Shown: positions 27,731-35,038 of the stretch, in pieces | How positions within the stretch are numbered: the first letter of the stretch is position 1 | Layout of the letters: every line of letters begins with the position of its first letter | DNA from: Thiobacillus sp. | GTDB lineage: Bacteria > Pseudomonadota > Gammaproteobacteria > Burkholderiales > Thiobacillaceae | NCBI GenBank assembly: GCA_024709425.1 | Contig: JANJWS010000032.1 | Coordinates: forward strand, 1-64,000 | Length of the DNA: 64,000 nucleotides | Direction of reading: 5' to 3' | Notes under the pieces: model-generated | Database searches by the model: none | What the model was told of the DNA's origin: nothing | What the model saw: the letters and a program-made list of their open reading frames with translations, nothing else | Translations under genes and position numbers: made by a program

Positions 27731-28567
27731 ATGGCGCGCCGTGGAAGAAGCCTCATCGAGGGTTTATTGGAACTCACCAGCAAGCTCCCCTGGTGGGCGG
27801 GTGTTCTGCTCGCGATCGTCGCGTATGCCTGGCTGCACAGTATCGCCAACAGCGACACGACGGCTGTTGCGCAAGCGGGAAAGATGGGTGCCTTCGTCGG
27901 CCAGAGTGTTTTCACGGGGCTGGCGTCAGTCGGCCAGTATCTGCTGCCCTTCGTGTTCCTGCTGGGCGCGGCGTTGTCTGCCTACGGCCGCTTCATGCGC
28001 CGCGCGCTGCACGCGCAGGTGGCGGCCAGCCCCGACCACGGCGCGCTCAACGCCATGAGCTGGCAGCAGTTCGAGGTGGTGGTGGGCGAGGCGTTTCGGC
28101 GCAAGGGCTATTCGGTGGCGAAGAAGGGCGGCGGTGGGGCCGATGGCGGGGTCGACCTGGTGCTGACGAAACAGGGTGAGACCTTTCTGGTGCAGTGCAA
28201 GCAGTGGCGGGCGCTCAAGGTGGGGGTGAACATCGTGCGCGAGCTCTATGGCGTGATGGCGGCCAAAGGCGCCACGGGCGGGTTCGTGGTGACGTCCGGG
28301 GTGTTCACGGCGGAAGCGCGTGCGTTTGCCAAGGGCACGAACATCGAACTGATCGACGGCAAGGCGCTGCATGCGCTGATTGCTGGTGTGAAGGCGCCGC
28401 CCAGGTTCTTCCGTGATCCGCTCAGCGTGATGACGACCGGTGCGCCGTTCTGCCCGGAATGCCAGAGCCGGATGGTGAAGCGCAAGACCAGGCACGGAGC
28501 GAATGCGGGCAAGACGTTCTGGGGGTGTTCCCGTTACCCCGAGTGCAAGGGCACGCGGCCCATCTGA
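27731..28567 (+). CDS. Membrane-anchored Mrr-like restriction endonuclease with zinc finger
   Basis: 278 residues. Two membrane segments (about 21-38 and 66-86) are followed by an Mrr-type PD-(D/E)XK domain: MSWQQFEVVVGEAFRRKGYSV, GGGGADGGVDLVL and ETFLVQCKQW (D ... QxK core). The C-terminus is a topoisomerase-type four-cysteine zinc finger (FCPECQSRMV ... FWGCSRYPECKGTRPI). Related proteins cleave modified or foreign DNA; here the nuclease would face the cytoplasm from the inner membrane. It lies immediately after the type I remnants. Confidence 0.85.
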   Translation: MARRGRSLIEGLLELTSKLPWWAGVLLAIVAYAWLHSIANSDTTAVAQAGKMGAFVGQSVFTGLASVGQYLLPFVFLLGAALSAYGRFMRRALHAQVAASPDHGALNAMSWQQFEVVVGEAFRRKGYSVAKKGGGGADGGVDLVLTKQGETFLVQCKQWRALKVGVNIVRELYGVMAAKGATGGFVVTSGVFTAEARAFAKGTNIELIDGKALHALIAGVKAPPRFFRDPLSVMTTGAPFCPECQSRMVKRKTRHGANAGKTFWGCSRYPECKGTRPI

Positions 28568-28612
28568 TCGGGCCGCCCGATAGATTGAGGCCGGCGCGCA
28601 ATCCTCGCCCCT

Positions 28613-29305
28613 ATGTCCGCGAACCCAGGCCACGGCATGCATGACAGCGTCTTCGCCACACCCGAAGGTCGCCTGCTTGGGGTGGGGCTCGCGCTGACCG
28701 GCCTGATGCTGCTGGCCTTCGGGATCGGCTGGCATCTGTTTCCGGACCGCATTCTTCCCTACGCGATCATGACGGGGCTGAACCTGATCATTGGCCGCGA
28801 GGCCGGGATGTCCTTCGGCTATGCGAGCGGCTTCGGCCATGCGCAGGTGGTGCCGCTCAACATCCTGATCGAGACGATCCAGGTGCTGGTGATCTATCCG
28901 TTGTTCGTGCTGAGCACGCGGCACCTGATCCAGTGGCGCGTGCTGGAGCCATTCATGACGCGCATCCAGCGGGCGGCGGATACGCGCGGCGGCGCGGTGC
29001 GGCATTTCGGCATCGCCGGTCTGTTCGTGTTTGTGTTCATGCCGTTCTGGATGACGGGGCCGGTGGTGGGAGCGATCATCGGGTTCCTGATCGGCCTGCG
29101 GCCGTGGGTGAATCTGTCCGTGGTGCTGGTGTCGACGTATATCGCCATCGGTGCGTGGGCGTTGCTGCTGAACGAACTCAACGCCTGGGCGGCGGATGTC
29201 AACCGCTTCGCGCCTTATGCGCTGTTCGTCGCGATTGTGCTGATCGCGGTCGCGATGAATCTGCTGGGGCGGCACCGTCGCGGCACGCCGGGCGAGGGCG
29301 GCTGA
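28613..29305 (+). CDS. Small multidrug export-like membrane protein
   Basis: 230 residues with several hydrophobic helices (LLGVGLALTGLMLLAFGIGW, LNILIETIQVLVIYPLFVL, FGIAGLFVFVFMPFWMTGPVVGAIIGFLIGL, YALFVAIVLIAVAMNLLG). The FMPFWMTGPVVGA segment is like the putative small multi-drug export family (COG2426). The substrate is unknown. ATG 28637 is an alternative start. Confidence 0.65.
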   Translation: MSANPGHGMHDSVFATPEGRLLGVGLALTGLMLLAFGIGWHLFPDRILPYAIMTGLNLIIGREAGMSFGYASGFGHAQVVPLNILIETIQVLVIYPLFVLSTRHLIQWRVLEPFMTRIQRAADTRGGAVRHFGIAGLFVFVFMPFWMTGPVVGAIIGFLIGLRPWVNLSVVLVSTYIAIGAWALLLNELNAWAADVNRFAPYALFVAIVLIAVAMNLLGRHRRGTPGEGG

Positions 29306-29397
29306 AGGGGTTCACGGCTCACCCTCGGGGAAGGTGGGGGGCTTGGCTGCGGAGGGGGTCGGTGGCCCGAATTAGGCATGGGGATTTTCCCCGCTCA

Positions 29398-30144
29398 TCA
29401 TCGCGGCATTAGCGCAAACACGCCCCAGCCCAGGTATTCACGCGTGTAGGTGGCGTAGCGCTCGGGTTCCGAGGTGAGTTTGGCTCGCACTTCCTTGGCT
29501 AACTCGTCGTCTGGATTCGCTTCAAGCCATCGGCGCATGGTGAGCCACTTGGTCGCCTCGTATCGGTCCCAGCTGTCTTGATCTGCCAAAACCATTTCCA
29601 CGACGTCGTAGTTGAGATGGCCGAAAGACGCGAGAAGCTCTGGAAGCATGAGAAAGTCGGAGATCGAGCCGGCAAGACACCCCTTGGCAACATCTTCCGT
29701 CGGCGGCAGCTGCCGCCAGTAGGGCTCGCCGATGAGGATGATCCCTCTGGTGCGCAGGCTCCGCGCCAGAAGCTCGATGGTGCCGGCAACACCGCCAGCG
29801 ATCCAGGTGGCACCGACACAGGCCGCCACATCGAACTTCTCGTCAGAGACGTAGCCAGCGGCATCGCCATGAATGAACATCACTTGATCGGCGACACCGA
29901 GTTCTTCAGCGCGGCGTTTCGCTTTTTCGGTGAACAGCCGGCTCATGTCGATGCCGGTGCCGATGACGCCGTGATCGCGTGCCCAGGTGCACAGCATCTC
30001 CCCCGAACCGCTGCCGAGGTCGAGCACTCGGGTCCCCCTTTCCAGACGCAGCGCCGCGCCGAGCGTGGCGAGCTTCTCGGGTGTGAACGGGTTATGGATG
30101 CGGTGCGCACTTTCGGTGATGTTGAAGATCCGTGGAATATCCAA
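29398..30144 (-). CDS. SAM-dependent methyltransferase
   Basis: 248 residues. Class I methyltransferase fold with motif I VLDLGSGSGEMLCTWA, the acidic residue in GTGIDMS, and VMFIHGDAAGYVSDEKFDVAACVGATW. The ending YTREYLGWGVFALMPR resembles uncharacterised class I methyltransferases. The substrate cannot be inferred. Transcription is opposite to the preceding exporter gene. Confidence 0.8.
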   Translation of the reverse strand: MDIPRIFNITESAHRIHNPFTPEKLATLGAALRLERGTRVLDLGSGSGEMLCTWARDHGVIGTGIDMSRLFTEKAKRRAEELGVADQVMFIHGDAAGYVSDEKFDVAACVGATWIAGGVAGTIELLARSLRTRGIILIGEPYWRQLPPTEDVAKGCLAGSISDFLMLPELLASFGHLNYDVVEMVLADQDSWDRYEATKWLTMRRWLEANPDDELAKEVRAKLTSEPERYATYTREYLGWGVFALMPR

Positions 30145-30193
30145 TGCAGAAAATCTCCTTACGGGCGTGAATGGGTTCAGTCACTGCCTGACT

Positions 30194-30565
30194 TTAGCAA
30201 CAAGCCGCCTCCACCGCCTTCACCGGTTTCTTTGCGGCAGGCTTGCTCTTTCTGGCCGTGACGGCCTTGGTTGTTGCGTGAGCCGGTGTGAGTCGGATGT
30301 CCACGCTACGGCCCAGCGCTGCCGCCGCGCTGGCCAGCGTGGTGAGCGTCAATCCGGGATCGTTTTCATCGAGCAGACGATTGAGTGCGGCCCGGCTGGT
30401 GTGCATGCGCGTGGCGAGCTGGGCCTTGGTCAATTGCTGGGCCTTCATTTCCTCGGCGATTTGCCAAGCGATTACGCGCTTGAGGGCCACGGCCGTCACT
30501 TCTTCCAGCATGCCTTCCACTTGCAGGAAGTCGTCAAGGCTGCTGCCGATGTTCTGCTTGCCCAT
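30194..30565 (-). CDS. XRE-type HTH antitoxin (HigA-like)
   Basis: 123 residues. The helix-turn-helix is AEEMKAQQLTKAQLATRMHTSRAALNRLLDENDPGLTLTTLASAAAALG, followed by a lysine/alanine-rich tail. It is preceded three bases upstream by the toxin gene, so the order is toxin-antitoxin as in higBA. The near-palindrome upstream of the toxin is a plausible binding site. Confidence 0.83.
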   Translation of the reverse strand: MGKQNIGSSLDDFLQVEGMLEEVTAVALKRVIAWQIAEEMKAQQLTKAQLATRMHTSRAALNRLLDENDPGLTLTTLASAAAALGRSVDIRLTPAHATTKAVTARKSKPAAKKPVKAVEAACC

Positions 30566-30568
30566 GAT

Positions 30569-30913
30569 TCATTTGCCTCTCAGTTGCTTCAGGCGATCTT
30601 TCGCCAGGTTCAGGTCGGGCTTCGGAGTGGTCTGCTGTTTCTTGATGAAGCCGTGCAGCAACACCATCGTCGATCCTTCCAGCGTAAACAACACGCGTGC
30701 GATCCTGTTATTCAGCCCGATGCGTATTTCCCGGATATCGCCTTCCAGGTGCCTGACCAGGGGCATGCCCAGCGGCCAGCCGAACTGGACGGTCTTGATA
30801 TCCTCGCCAACCGTCTTGCGGTCGACGGCAGGCAATTCCTTCAGCCAATCGCGCACGGGTTCCGTGCCGGCGTCGGTCTGGAAGAATCGGACATTGAGCA
30901 CGGGTCGGACCAT
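30569..30913 (-). CDS. HigB/RelE-superfamily toxin (Gp49-like)
   Basis: 114 residues. TEPVRDWLKELPAVDRKTVGEDIKTVQFGWPLGMPLVRHLEGDIREIRIGLNNRIARVLFTLEGSTMVLLHGFIKKQQTTP is typical of the phage Gp49/HigB-like toxin family, ribosome-dependent or free mRNA interferases. It is the first gene of the pair. No Shine-Dalgarno precedes the ATG, and the predicted -10 box ends only four bases upstream. Confidence 0.85.
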   Translation of the reverse strand: MVRPVLNVRFFQTDAGTEPVRDWLKELPAVDRKTVGEDIKTVQFGWPLGMPLVRHLEGDIREIRIGLNNRIARVLFTLEGSTMVLLHGFIKKQQTTPKPDLNLAKDRLKQLRGK

Positions 30914-30916
30914 TGC

Positions 30917-30945
30917 AATGTATCAATATTGGTACGTCCATGCAA
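30917..30945 (-). promoter_or_regulatory. Promoter with near-palindrome for the HigBA-like pair
   Basis: Read on the minus strand: TTGCAT (30945-30940), a 17-base spacer and TACATT (30922-30917). The spacer contains GTACCAATATTGATAC (30935-30920), a 16-base palindrome with one mismatch, a candidate autoregulation site. Confidence 0.6.
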
Positions 30946-30992
30946 GAAGCAGGTTTGCAGGCGTTGAGGGCGCGCAATGGCTCAAGCGCCGC

Positions 30993-31247
30993 TTACCCCG
31001 GCAACCGCACCCGCCGCTCCACCGTCAGCACTTCGCCTGCCGCATCCAGCACCGCATACAGCCGGGGTTGCGGACGGCTGATCCAGTGCGGTCCGGGGAT
31101 GGGGCTGTCCAGGTAGATCACCTGCGCGCCGTCTGCCTGCTTTTCGACCTGGCCGCGGGTGAGCAAGTCGTTGAGGGCGTCGATGGAAATCCCGCGCTGC
31201 CGCATGCGGCTGAAGGCGAGGGGGCTGATCTTTCCGAGCTTCATCAT
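30993..31247 (-). CDS. Small protein of unknown function
   Basis: 84 residues from ATG 31247 (AGGAG six bases upstream; ATG 31244 also possible). LGKISPLAFSRMRQRGISIDALNDLLTRGQVEKQADGAQVIYLDS is reminiscent of small DUF4258-like proteins, but this is not firm. It lies between the HigBA-like pair and lexA, divergent from lexA. Confidence 0.55.
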   Translation of the reverse strand: MMKLGKISPLAFSRMRQRGISIDALNDLLTRGQVEKQADGAQVIYLDSPIPGPHWISRPQPRLYAVLDAAGEVLTVERRVRLPG

Positions 31248-31288
31248 GATGTTCTCCTGTGGGTTTGCGCGGACATTGCATGCGCGCA

Positions 31289-31347
31289 TTGGCTTTTCCG
31301 GTTTTGGTATTTATACTGTATACGCATACACATGTAAATGCATACAG
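31289..31347 (+). promoter_or_regulatory. lexA promoter with two SOS boxes
   Basis: TTGGCT (31289-31294), a 17-base spacer and TATACT (31312-31317). SOS box 1 is CTGTATACGCATACAC (31316-31331), overlapping the -10 box. Box 2 is ATGTAAATGCATACAG (31332-31347), directly adjacent. Each has one outer half diverged from CTGT-N8-ACAG. The outermost bases form a perfect inverted repeat ATACTGTAT/ATACAGTAT. Confidence 0.8.
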
Positions 31348-31364
31348 TATTTGAAGGAAGCCCC

Positions 31365-31967
31365 ATGCGAGACCTGACACCCCGCCAGGAAGAAATCCTG
31401 AACCTGATCCGCGAGTGGATCGAGACGACCGGTCTGCCGCCGACACGCGCGGAGATCGCCGAGCGTTTCGGCTTCAGTTCGCCCAACGCGGCCGAGCAGC
31501 ATTTGAAGGGGCTGGCGAAGAAGGGCGTGCTGGAGTTGGTGCCGGGCACCTCGCGCGGGATCCGGCTGCCGGGCGGCGGCGGGCTGCCGGTGGTGGGGCA
31601 GGTGGCGGCGGGCAGTCCGATCCTGGCGCAGGAGAACATCGAGCGGCATTACCAGCTCGACGCCGCGATGTTCTCGCCGCGCGCGGACTACCTGCTCAAG
31701 GTGCGCGGCCTGAGCATGAAGGACGCCGGCATTCTCGACGGCGACCTGCTCGCGGTACACCGCAGCGCCGAGGCCCGGACCGGACAGGTGGTGGTCGCGC
31801 GCATCGGCGACGAAGTCACGGTCAAGCGTTTCAGGAAGCGCGGCCACACCGTGCAACTGCTTCCGGAAAACCCGGACTTTCAGCCGATCGAAATCGACCT
31901 CACGCGCCAGGAACTGGCGATCGAGGGTATCGCGGTGGGCGTGATCCGCAACGGCAAGAGCTTGTAA
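31365..31967 (+). CDS. lexA: LexA repressor
   Basis: 200 residues from ATG 31365 (GAAGGAAG upstream; the in-frame ATG at 31338 lies in the operator). Winged-helix N-terminus [34 protein letters not shown]. The cleavage site is Ala82-Gly83 (QVAAGSP), with catalytic Ser117 (RGLSMKD) and Lys154 (EVTVKRF). It represses SOS genes until RecA-stimulated self-cleavage. It is the first gene of a lexA-imuA-imuB-(DUF559)-dnaE2 array, and its tandem boxes imply autorepression and operon-wide damage induction. Confidence 0.95.
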   Translation: MRDLTPRQEEILNLIREWIETTGLPPTRAEIAERFGFSSPNAAEQHLKGLAKKGVLELVPGTSRGIRLPGGGGLPVVGQVAAGSPILAQENIERHYQLDAAMFSPRADYLLKVRGLSMKDAGILDGDLLAVHRSAEARTGQVVVARIGDEVTVKRFRKRGHTVQLLPENPDFQPIEIDLTRQELAIEGIAVGVIRNGKSL

Positions 31968-32011
31968 AGTATTTCCAGAATGGAAATCGTTCGCCAGAAG
32001 CGTAGTTCCCT

Positions 32012-32689
32012 GTGAACCCCTCTCTCGAATCGGTGCTGCAGCACCCCGGTATCTGGCGCGGCAACCGGCGCGCGCAGACCGCCGCGGACGCCGTGCCGAC
32101 GGGTTTCGCGGCACTCGACGAACTGCTGCCGGGGGGCGGCTGGCCGCGCGGGGCGCTGACCGAGCTGCTGCTCGCACGGCAGGGGATCGGCGAACTGCGG
32201 TTGCTCACGCCGGCGCTGGCGCGTCTGCCGGAGGCGGACGGCTGGCTCGCCTGGGTGGCGCCGCCCTACGTGCCCTATGCGGCGGCGCTTGCCGCGGCCG
32301 GCATCGACCTGGCGCGCGTGCTGGTGGCGAAGCCGGCCACCGACGCCGACGCCTGGTGGACGGCGGAACAGGCCTTGCGCTCCGGCGCCTGCGGGGCGCT
32401 GCTGGCGTGGCTGCGCGCCGCCGACGAGCGCCGCATGCGTCGCCTGCAGTTGGCGGCCGAGACCGGCCACACCTGGGGCGTGCTGTTTCGCCATGCACGT
32501 GCCACGCAGGATCGTTCACCCGCTGCGCTGCGCCTGTTGCTCGAACCCGCTGCGGAGGGGCTCGCGGTGCACGTTCTCAAGCGACGCGGTGGGGCGGTGA
32601 GCCAGCCGGTGAGGGTGGCACTGCCGCAGGCCGGTGCCGCCCGCCGGGTACGACGCACGGCAGCCGTGCTGTCGCTGGTGCGTTCCTGA
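32012..32689 (+). CDS. imuA: ImuA, SOS mutasome accessory protein
   Basis: 225 residues from GTG 32012. RecA/SulA-like fold: VPTGFAALDELLPGGGWPRGALTELLLARQGIGELRLL, then a basic C-terminus. It works with ImuB and DnaE2 in translesion synthesis. There is no SOS box in the 44-base gap after lexA, only a small hairpin (ATTTCCA-GAA-TGGAAAT at 31971-31987), so it is probably expressed from the lexA promoter. Confidence 0.88.
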   Translation: MNPSLESVLQHPGIWRGNRRAQTAADAVPTGFAALDELLPGGGWPRGALTELLLARQGIGELRLLTPALARLPEADGWLAWVAPPYVPYAAALAAAGIDLARVLVAKPATDADAWWTAEQALRSGACGALLAWLRAADERRMRRLQLAAETGHTWGVLFRHARATQDRSPAALRLLLEPAAEGLAVHVLKRRGGAVSQPVRVALPQAGAARRVRRTAAVLSLVRS

Positions 32690-32726
32690 GCCGCATTCCC
32701 GAAGTCGTTCCGGCAGGTTTGTCGTC

Positions 32727-34130
32727 ATGCTGTGGCTTGCGCTCCGCTTCCATTCGCTGTCCTTTGAAGTTTTTACCCGCGGTGCGGCCGTGGCGGGACC
32801 GCTGGCGGTGGTCGAGAAGCAGGGCAGCCGCACCCGGGTCATCGCCTGCAACGAGGCCGCCGCAGCCGGTGGCGTGCAGGTCGGCATGGTCGCGTCCGCA
32901 GCGCAGGCGCTGGCCGATGGCTTGATCCTGCGCCGGCGCGACCCGCTGGCCGAACAGGCTTCGCTCGAAGGGCTGGCGGTGTGGGCGGGGCGCTTCACCC
33001 CGTCGGTGAGCCTTGAACCGCCCGCCGGCCTGCTGCTCGAAATCGGCACCTGCCTGAGCCTGCACCGTGGGCTGGCCAATCTGTTGAAGCTCGCGCAGCG
33101 TGGAATCGCCGGGATGGGCTACGCGGCGGCGATGGCCTGCGCGCCGTCGTCGCACGGCGCCTGGCTGCTGGCGCGGGCGGAAATCGGCAAGGCGATCCGC
33201 GAGCCTGCGCGGCTTGAAGAAATCCTCGCCACGCTGCCGGTCACCTTGCTCGACCAGTCGCCGGCGGTGCTGGAAGGACTGGAAAGAATCGGTGCATCGA
33301 CGCTCGGCGACTGCCTGCGTCTGCCGCGTGCCGGTCTGGCGCGCCGCTTCGGCCAGGCGCTCGTCGACGAGCTCGACCGTGCACTCGGCAAACTGCCCGA
33401 GGCGCGCGCCTTCTTCGAGCCGCCGGCGATCTTCGAACGCGCGCTGGAACTGCCCGCACCGGTACAGGCCGCCGAGGCGCTGCTGTTCGCCGCGCGCCGC
33501 CTGCTGCCGGAGCTGGAAGGTTTTCTCATGCTGCGCCAGGCCGGCGTTCAGGGGCTGGAACTCGTCTGCCGCCACGAGCGCCGCGATCCGACGGTCGTCA
33601 CGCTCGGCTTCGTCAAGCCGGTGCGCGACGCCGGGCGCATGCAGCTTCTGCTGCGCGAGACGCTTGGCCGCACCCGGCTGCCGGCGCCCGTGCACATGAT
33701 CGTGTTGCGCGCGCCGCGCGTGCTGTCGCTGGCGGGGGCGAACGCCGACCTGTTCCGCCCGAAAAACAGCGAAGCCGACGGCGACCTGCTGCTGGAGCAC
33801 CTGCGCATCCGCCTCGGCCGCGACGCCGTCTACGGCATCGAGACCGCAGCCGACCATCGGCCCGAGCGCGCCTGGCGTCCGGCACAGGGACCGAAGCAGC
33901 CCGCAGTGGCCAACCGCCATCGGCCGCTGTGGCTGCTGCCGCGTCCGCTACCGTGCCGCGACAGCCGGCTCAAACTGAAGTTTGGCCCCGAGCGCATCGA
34001 AAGCGGCTGGTGGGACGGCGGCGACATTGCGCGCGACTACTACGTGGCGGAGGACCGCGACGGCGCGCGGCTGTGGGTGTACTGCGACCGTGTAAGTGGC
34101 GAGTGGTACGTGCATGGGGTGTTTGCATGA
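32727..34130 (+). CDS. imuB: ImuB, Y-family polymerase-like mutasome protein
   Basis: 467 residues from ATG 32727; the open frame upstream (from 32634) mirrors imuA. MLWLALRFHSLSFEVFTRG aligns with the start of Y-family polymerases but lacks the first catalytic aspartate, as is known for ImuB. Little-finger-like middle, then the C-terminal region with GPERIESGWWDGGDIARDYYVAEDRDGARLWVYCDR. It is an adaptor linking DnaE2 to the beta clamp. Its stop overlaps the ATG of the DUF559 frame. Confidence 0.92.
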   Translation: MLWLALRFHSLSFEVFTRGAAVAGPLAVVEKQGSRTRVIACNEAAAAGGVQVGMVASAAQALADGLILRRRDPLAEQASLEGLAVWAGRFTPSVSLEPPAGLLLEIGTCLSLHRGLANLLKLAQRGIAGMGYAAAMACAPSSHGAWLLARAEIGKAIREPARLEEILATLPVTLLDQSPAVLEGLERIGASTLGDCLRLPRAGLARRFGQALVDELDRALGKLPEARAFFEPPAIFERALELPAPVQAAEALLFAARRLLPELEGFLMLRQAGVQGLELVCRHERRDPTVVTLGFVKPVRDAGRMQLLLRETLGRTRLPAPVHMIVLRAPRVLSLAGANADLFRPKNSEADGDLLLEHLRIRLGRDAVYGIETAADHRPERAWRPAQGPKQPAVANRHRPLWLLPRPLPCRDSRLKLKFGPERIESGWWDGGDIARDYYVAEDRDGARLWVYCDRVSGEWYVHGVFA

Positions 34131-34819
34131 AGGTGAAAGGCGGCCCTCTCCCCCGGCCCCTCTCCCACGAGTGGGAGAGGGGTGTTACTGGCCCGGCTTA
34201 TGGGTCTTCCGGGGATTCTGGAGAGCGGAATGGTCGTTGCATGTCGACAGGATGCTCACCGGGCCAAGGAGAGGTCTATGCTGCTTCCCCTCTCCCTCTT
34301 GTTGGAGACAAAACGTCCACAAACTTTCCTCTACCACTTGCAGGAGATGGCCCGTCCACAAACTCCCTTCTCCCACTTGTGGGAGAGGGGCGGGGGAGAG
34401 GGCAAGCCGAGCGAGCGCAAAAAGCGCGCACCCTCGCCAGAGCCAAATCTCTGCGCACCAACCAGACCGACGCCGAAGCACGGCTCTGGTACCACCTGCG
34501 CGCACATCGCTTCATGGGCCTGAAATTCAGGCGGCAAAAGCCCGTCGGCCGCTACATCGTCGATTTCGTGTGCTGGGCGCAGCGGCTGATCATCGAGCTC
34601 GACGGCGGCCAGCACGCCGAAGGCGCATCCCACGATCGCCAGCGGGACGCCTGGCTGCGCAGCCAGGGGTACACGGTACTGCGTTTCTGGAATCATGAAG
34701 TCATGCAGGAGCTGGAAGGCGTGCTGGAAGGGATACGTCGTGCCGTCTCCACCGGGCCCTCTCCCCTGGCCCCTCCCCCACAAGTGGGGGAGGGGAATGA
34801 CGGGGTGCAGCAATCATGA
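34127..34819 (+). CDS. DUF559 (VSR-like fold) nuclease gene with repeat-encoded termini
   Basis: 230 residues if ATG 34127 (overlapping the imuB stop) is used. The first about 95 residues are translated repeat (PLPRPLSHEWERG, SPLPLVGDKTS...), so the true start may be internal. The core (about 97-210) is DUF559: LRTNQTDAEARLWYHLRAHRF, LKFRRQKPVGRYIVDFVCWA, RLIIELDGGQHAEGASHDRQRDAWL, GYTVLRFWNHEVMQELEGVLE. This is a restriction-endonuclease-like fold related to Vsr; the ELDGGQH block is its likely metal site. The C-terminal tail is again repeat. It splits the usual imuB-dnaE2 pair. Confidence 0.8.
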   Translation: MKVKGGPLPRPLSHEWERGVTGPAYGSSGDSGERNGRCMSTGCSPGQGEVYAASPLPLVGDKTSTNFPLPLAGDGPSTNSLLPLVGEGRGRGQAERAQKARTLARAKSLRTNQTDAEARLWYHLRAHRFMGLKFRRQKPVGRYIVDFVCWAQRLIIELDGGQHAEGASHDRQRDAWLRSQGYTVLRFWNHEVMQELEGVLEGIRRAVSTGPSPLAPPPQVGEGNDGVQQS

Positions 34820-35000
34820 GCATTTGCGCCAAGTGGGATGGAAATTCCCAGAGTGAACCCCTCTCCTCTCGTGGGAGAGGGATCTCCGCAAACTCCCCTC
34901 TCCCACTTGTGGGAGAGGGGTAGGGGGAGAGGGCTCGTCGTTCCAGTGAATTCGCATCAACCGAGTCCCGAAAGCCCCTCTCCCCAGAGGCGAGAGGTGA
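34144..35000. repeat. Dense cluster of CCCTCTCCC palindromes around the DUF559 gene
   Basis: Copies at about 34144-34182, 34293-34405 (two or three degenerate units with CGTCCACAAACT spacing), 34755-34796, 34858-34882, 34893-34934 and 34976-35000. The best-preserved arms are CCCCTCTCCCACTTGTGGGA followed by GAGGGG. Most lack a T-run, so they are not ordinary terminators. Both orientations are alike because the unit is palindromic; flanking GGGGGAGAGGG halves make composite elements. Confidence 0.85.
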
Positions 35001-35038
35001 TGGATCGCACGCGCGCTGAACCGAAAGCACGTTCAAAC

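Noticed and set aside
32634-32726. Upstream extension of imuB
   Set aside because: Residues before MLWLALRF are cysteine/arginine-rich shadow of imuA; ATG 32727 fits the family.
34144-35000. CRISPR array
   Set aside because: Repeats are palindromic and degenerate, spacing is irregular, a gene lies among them, and no cas genes are near.
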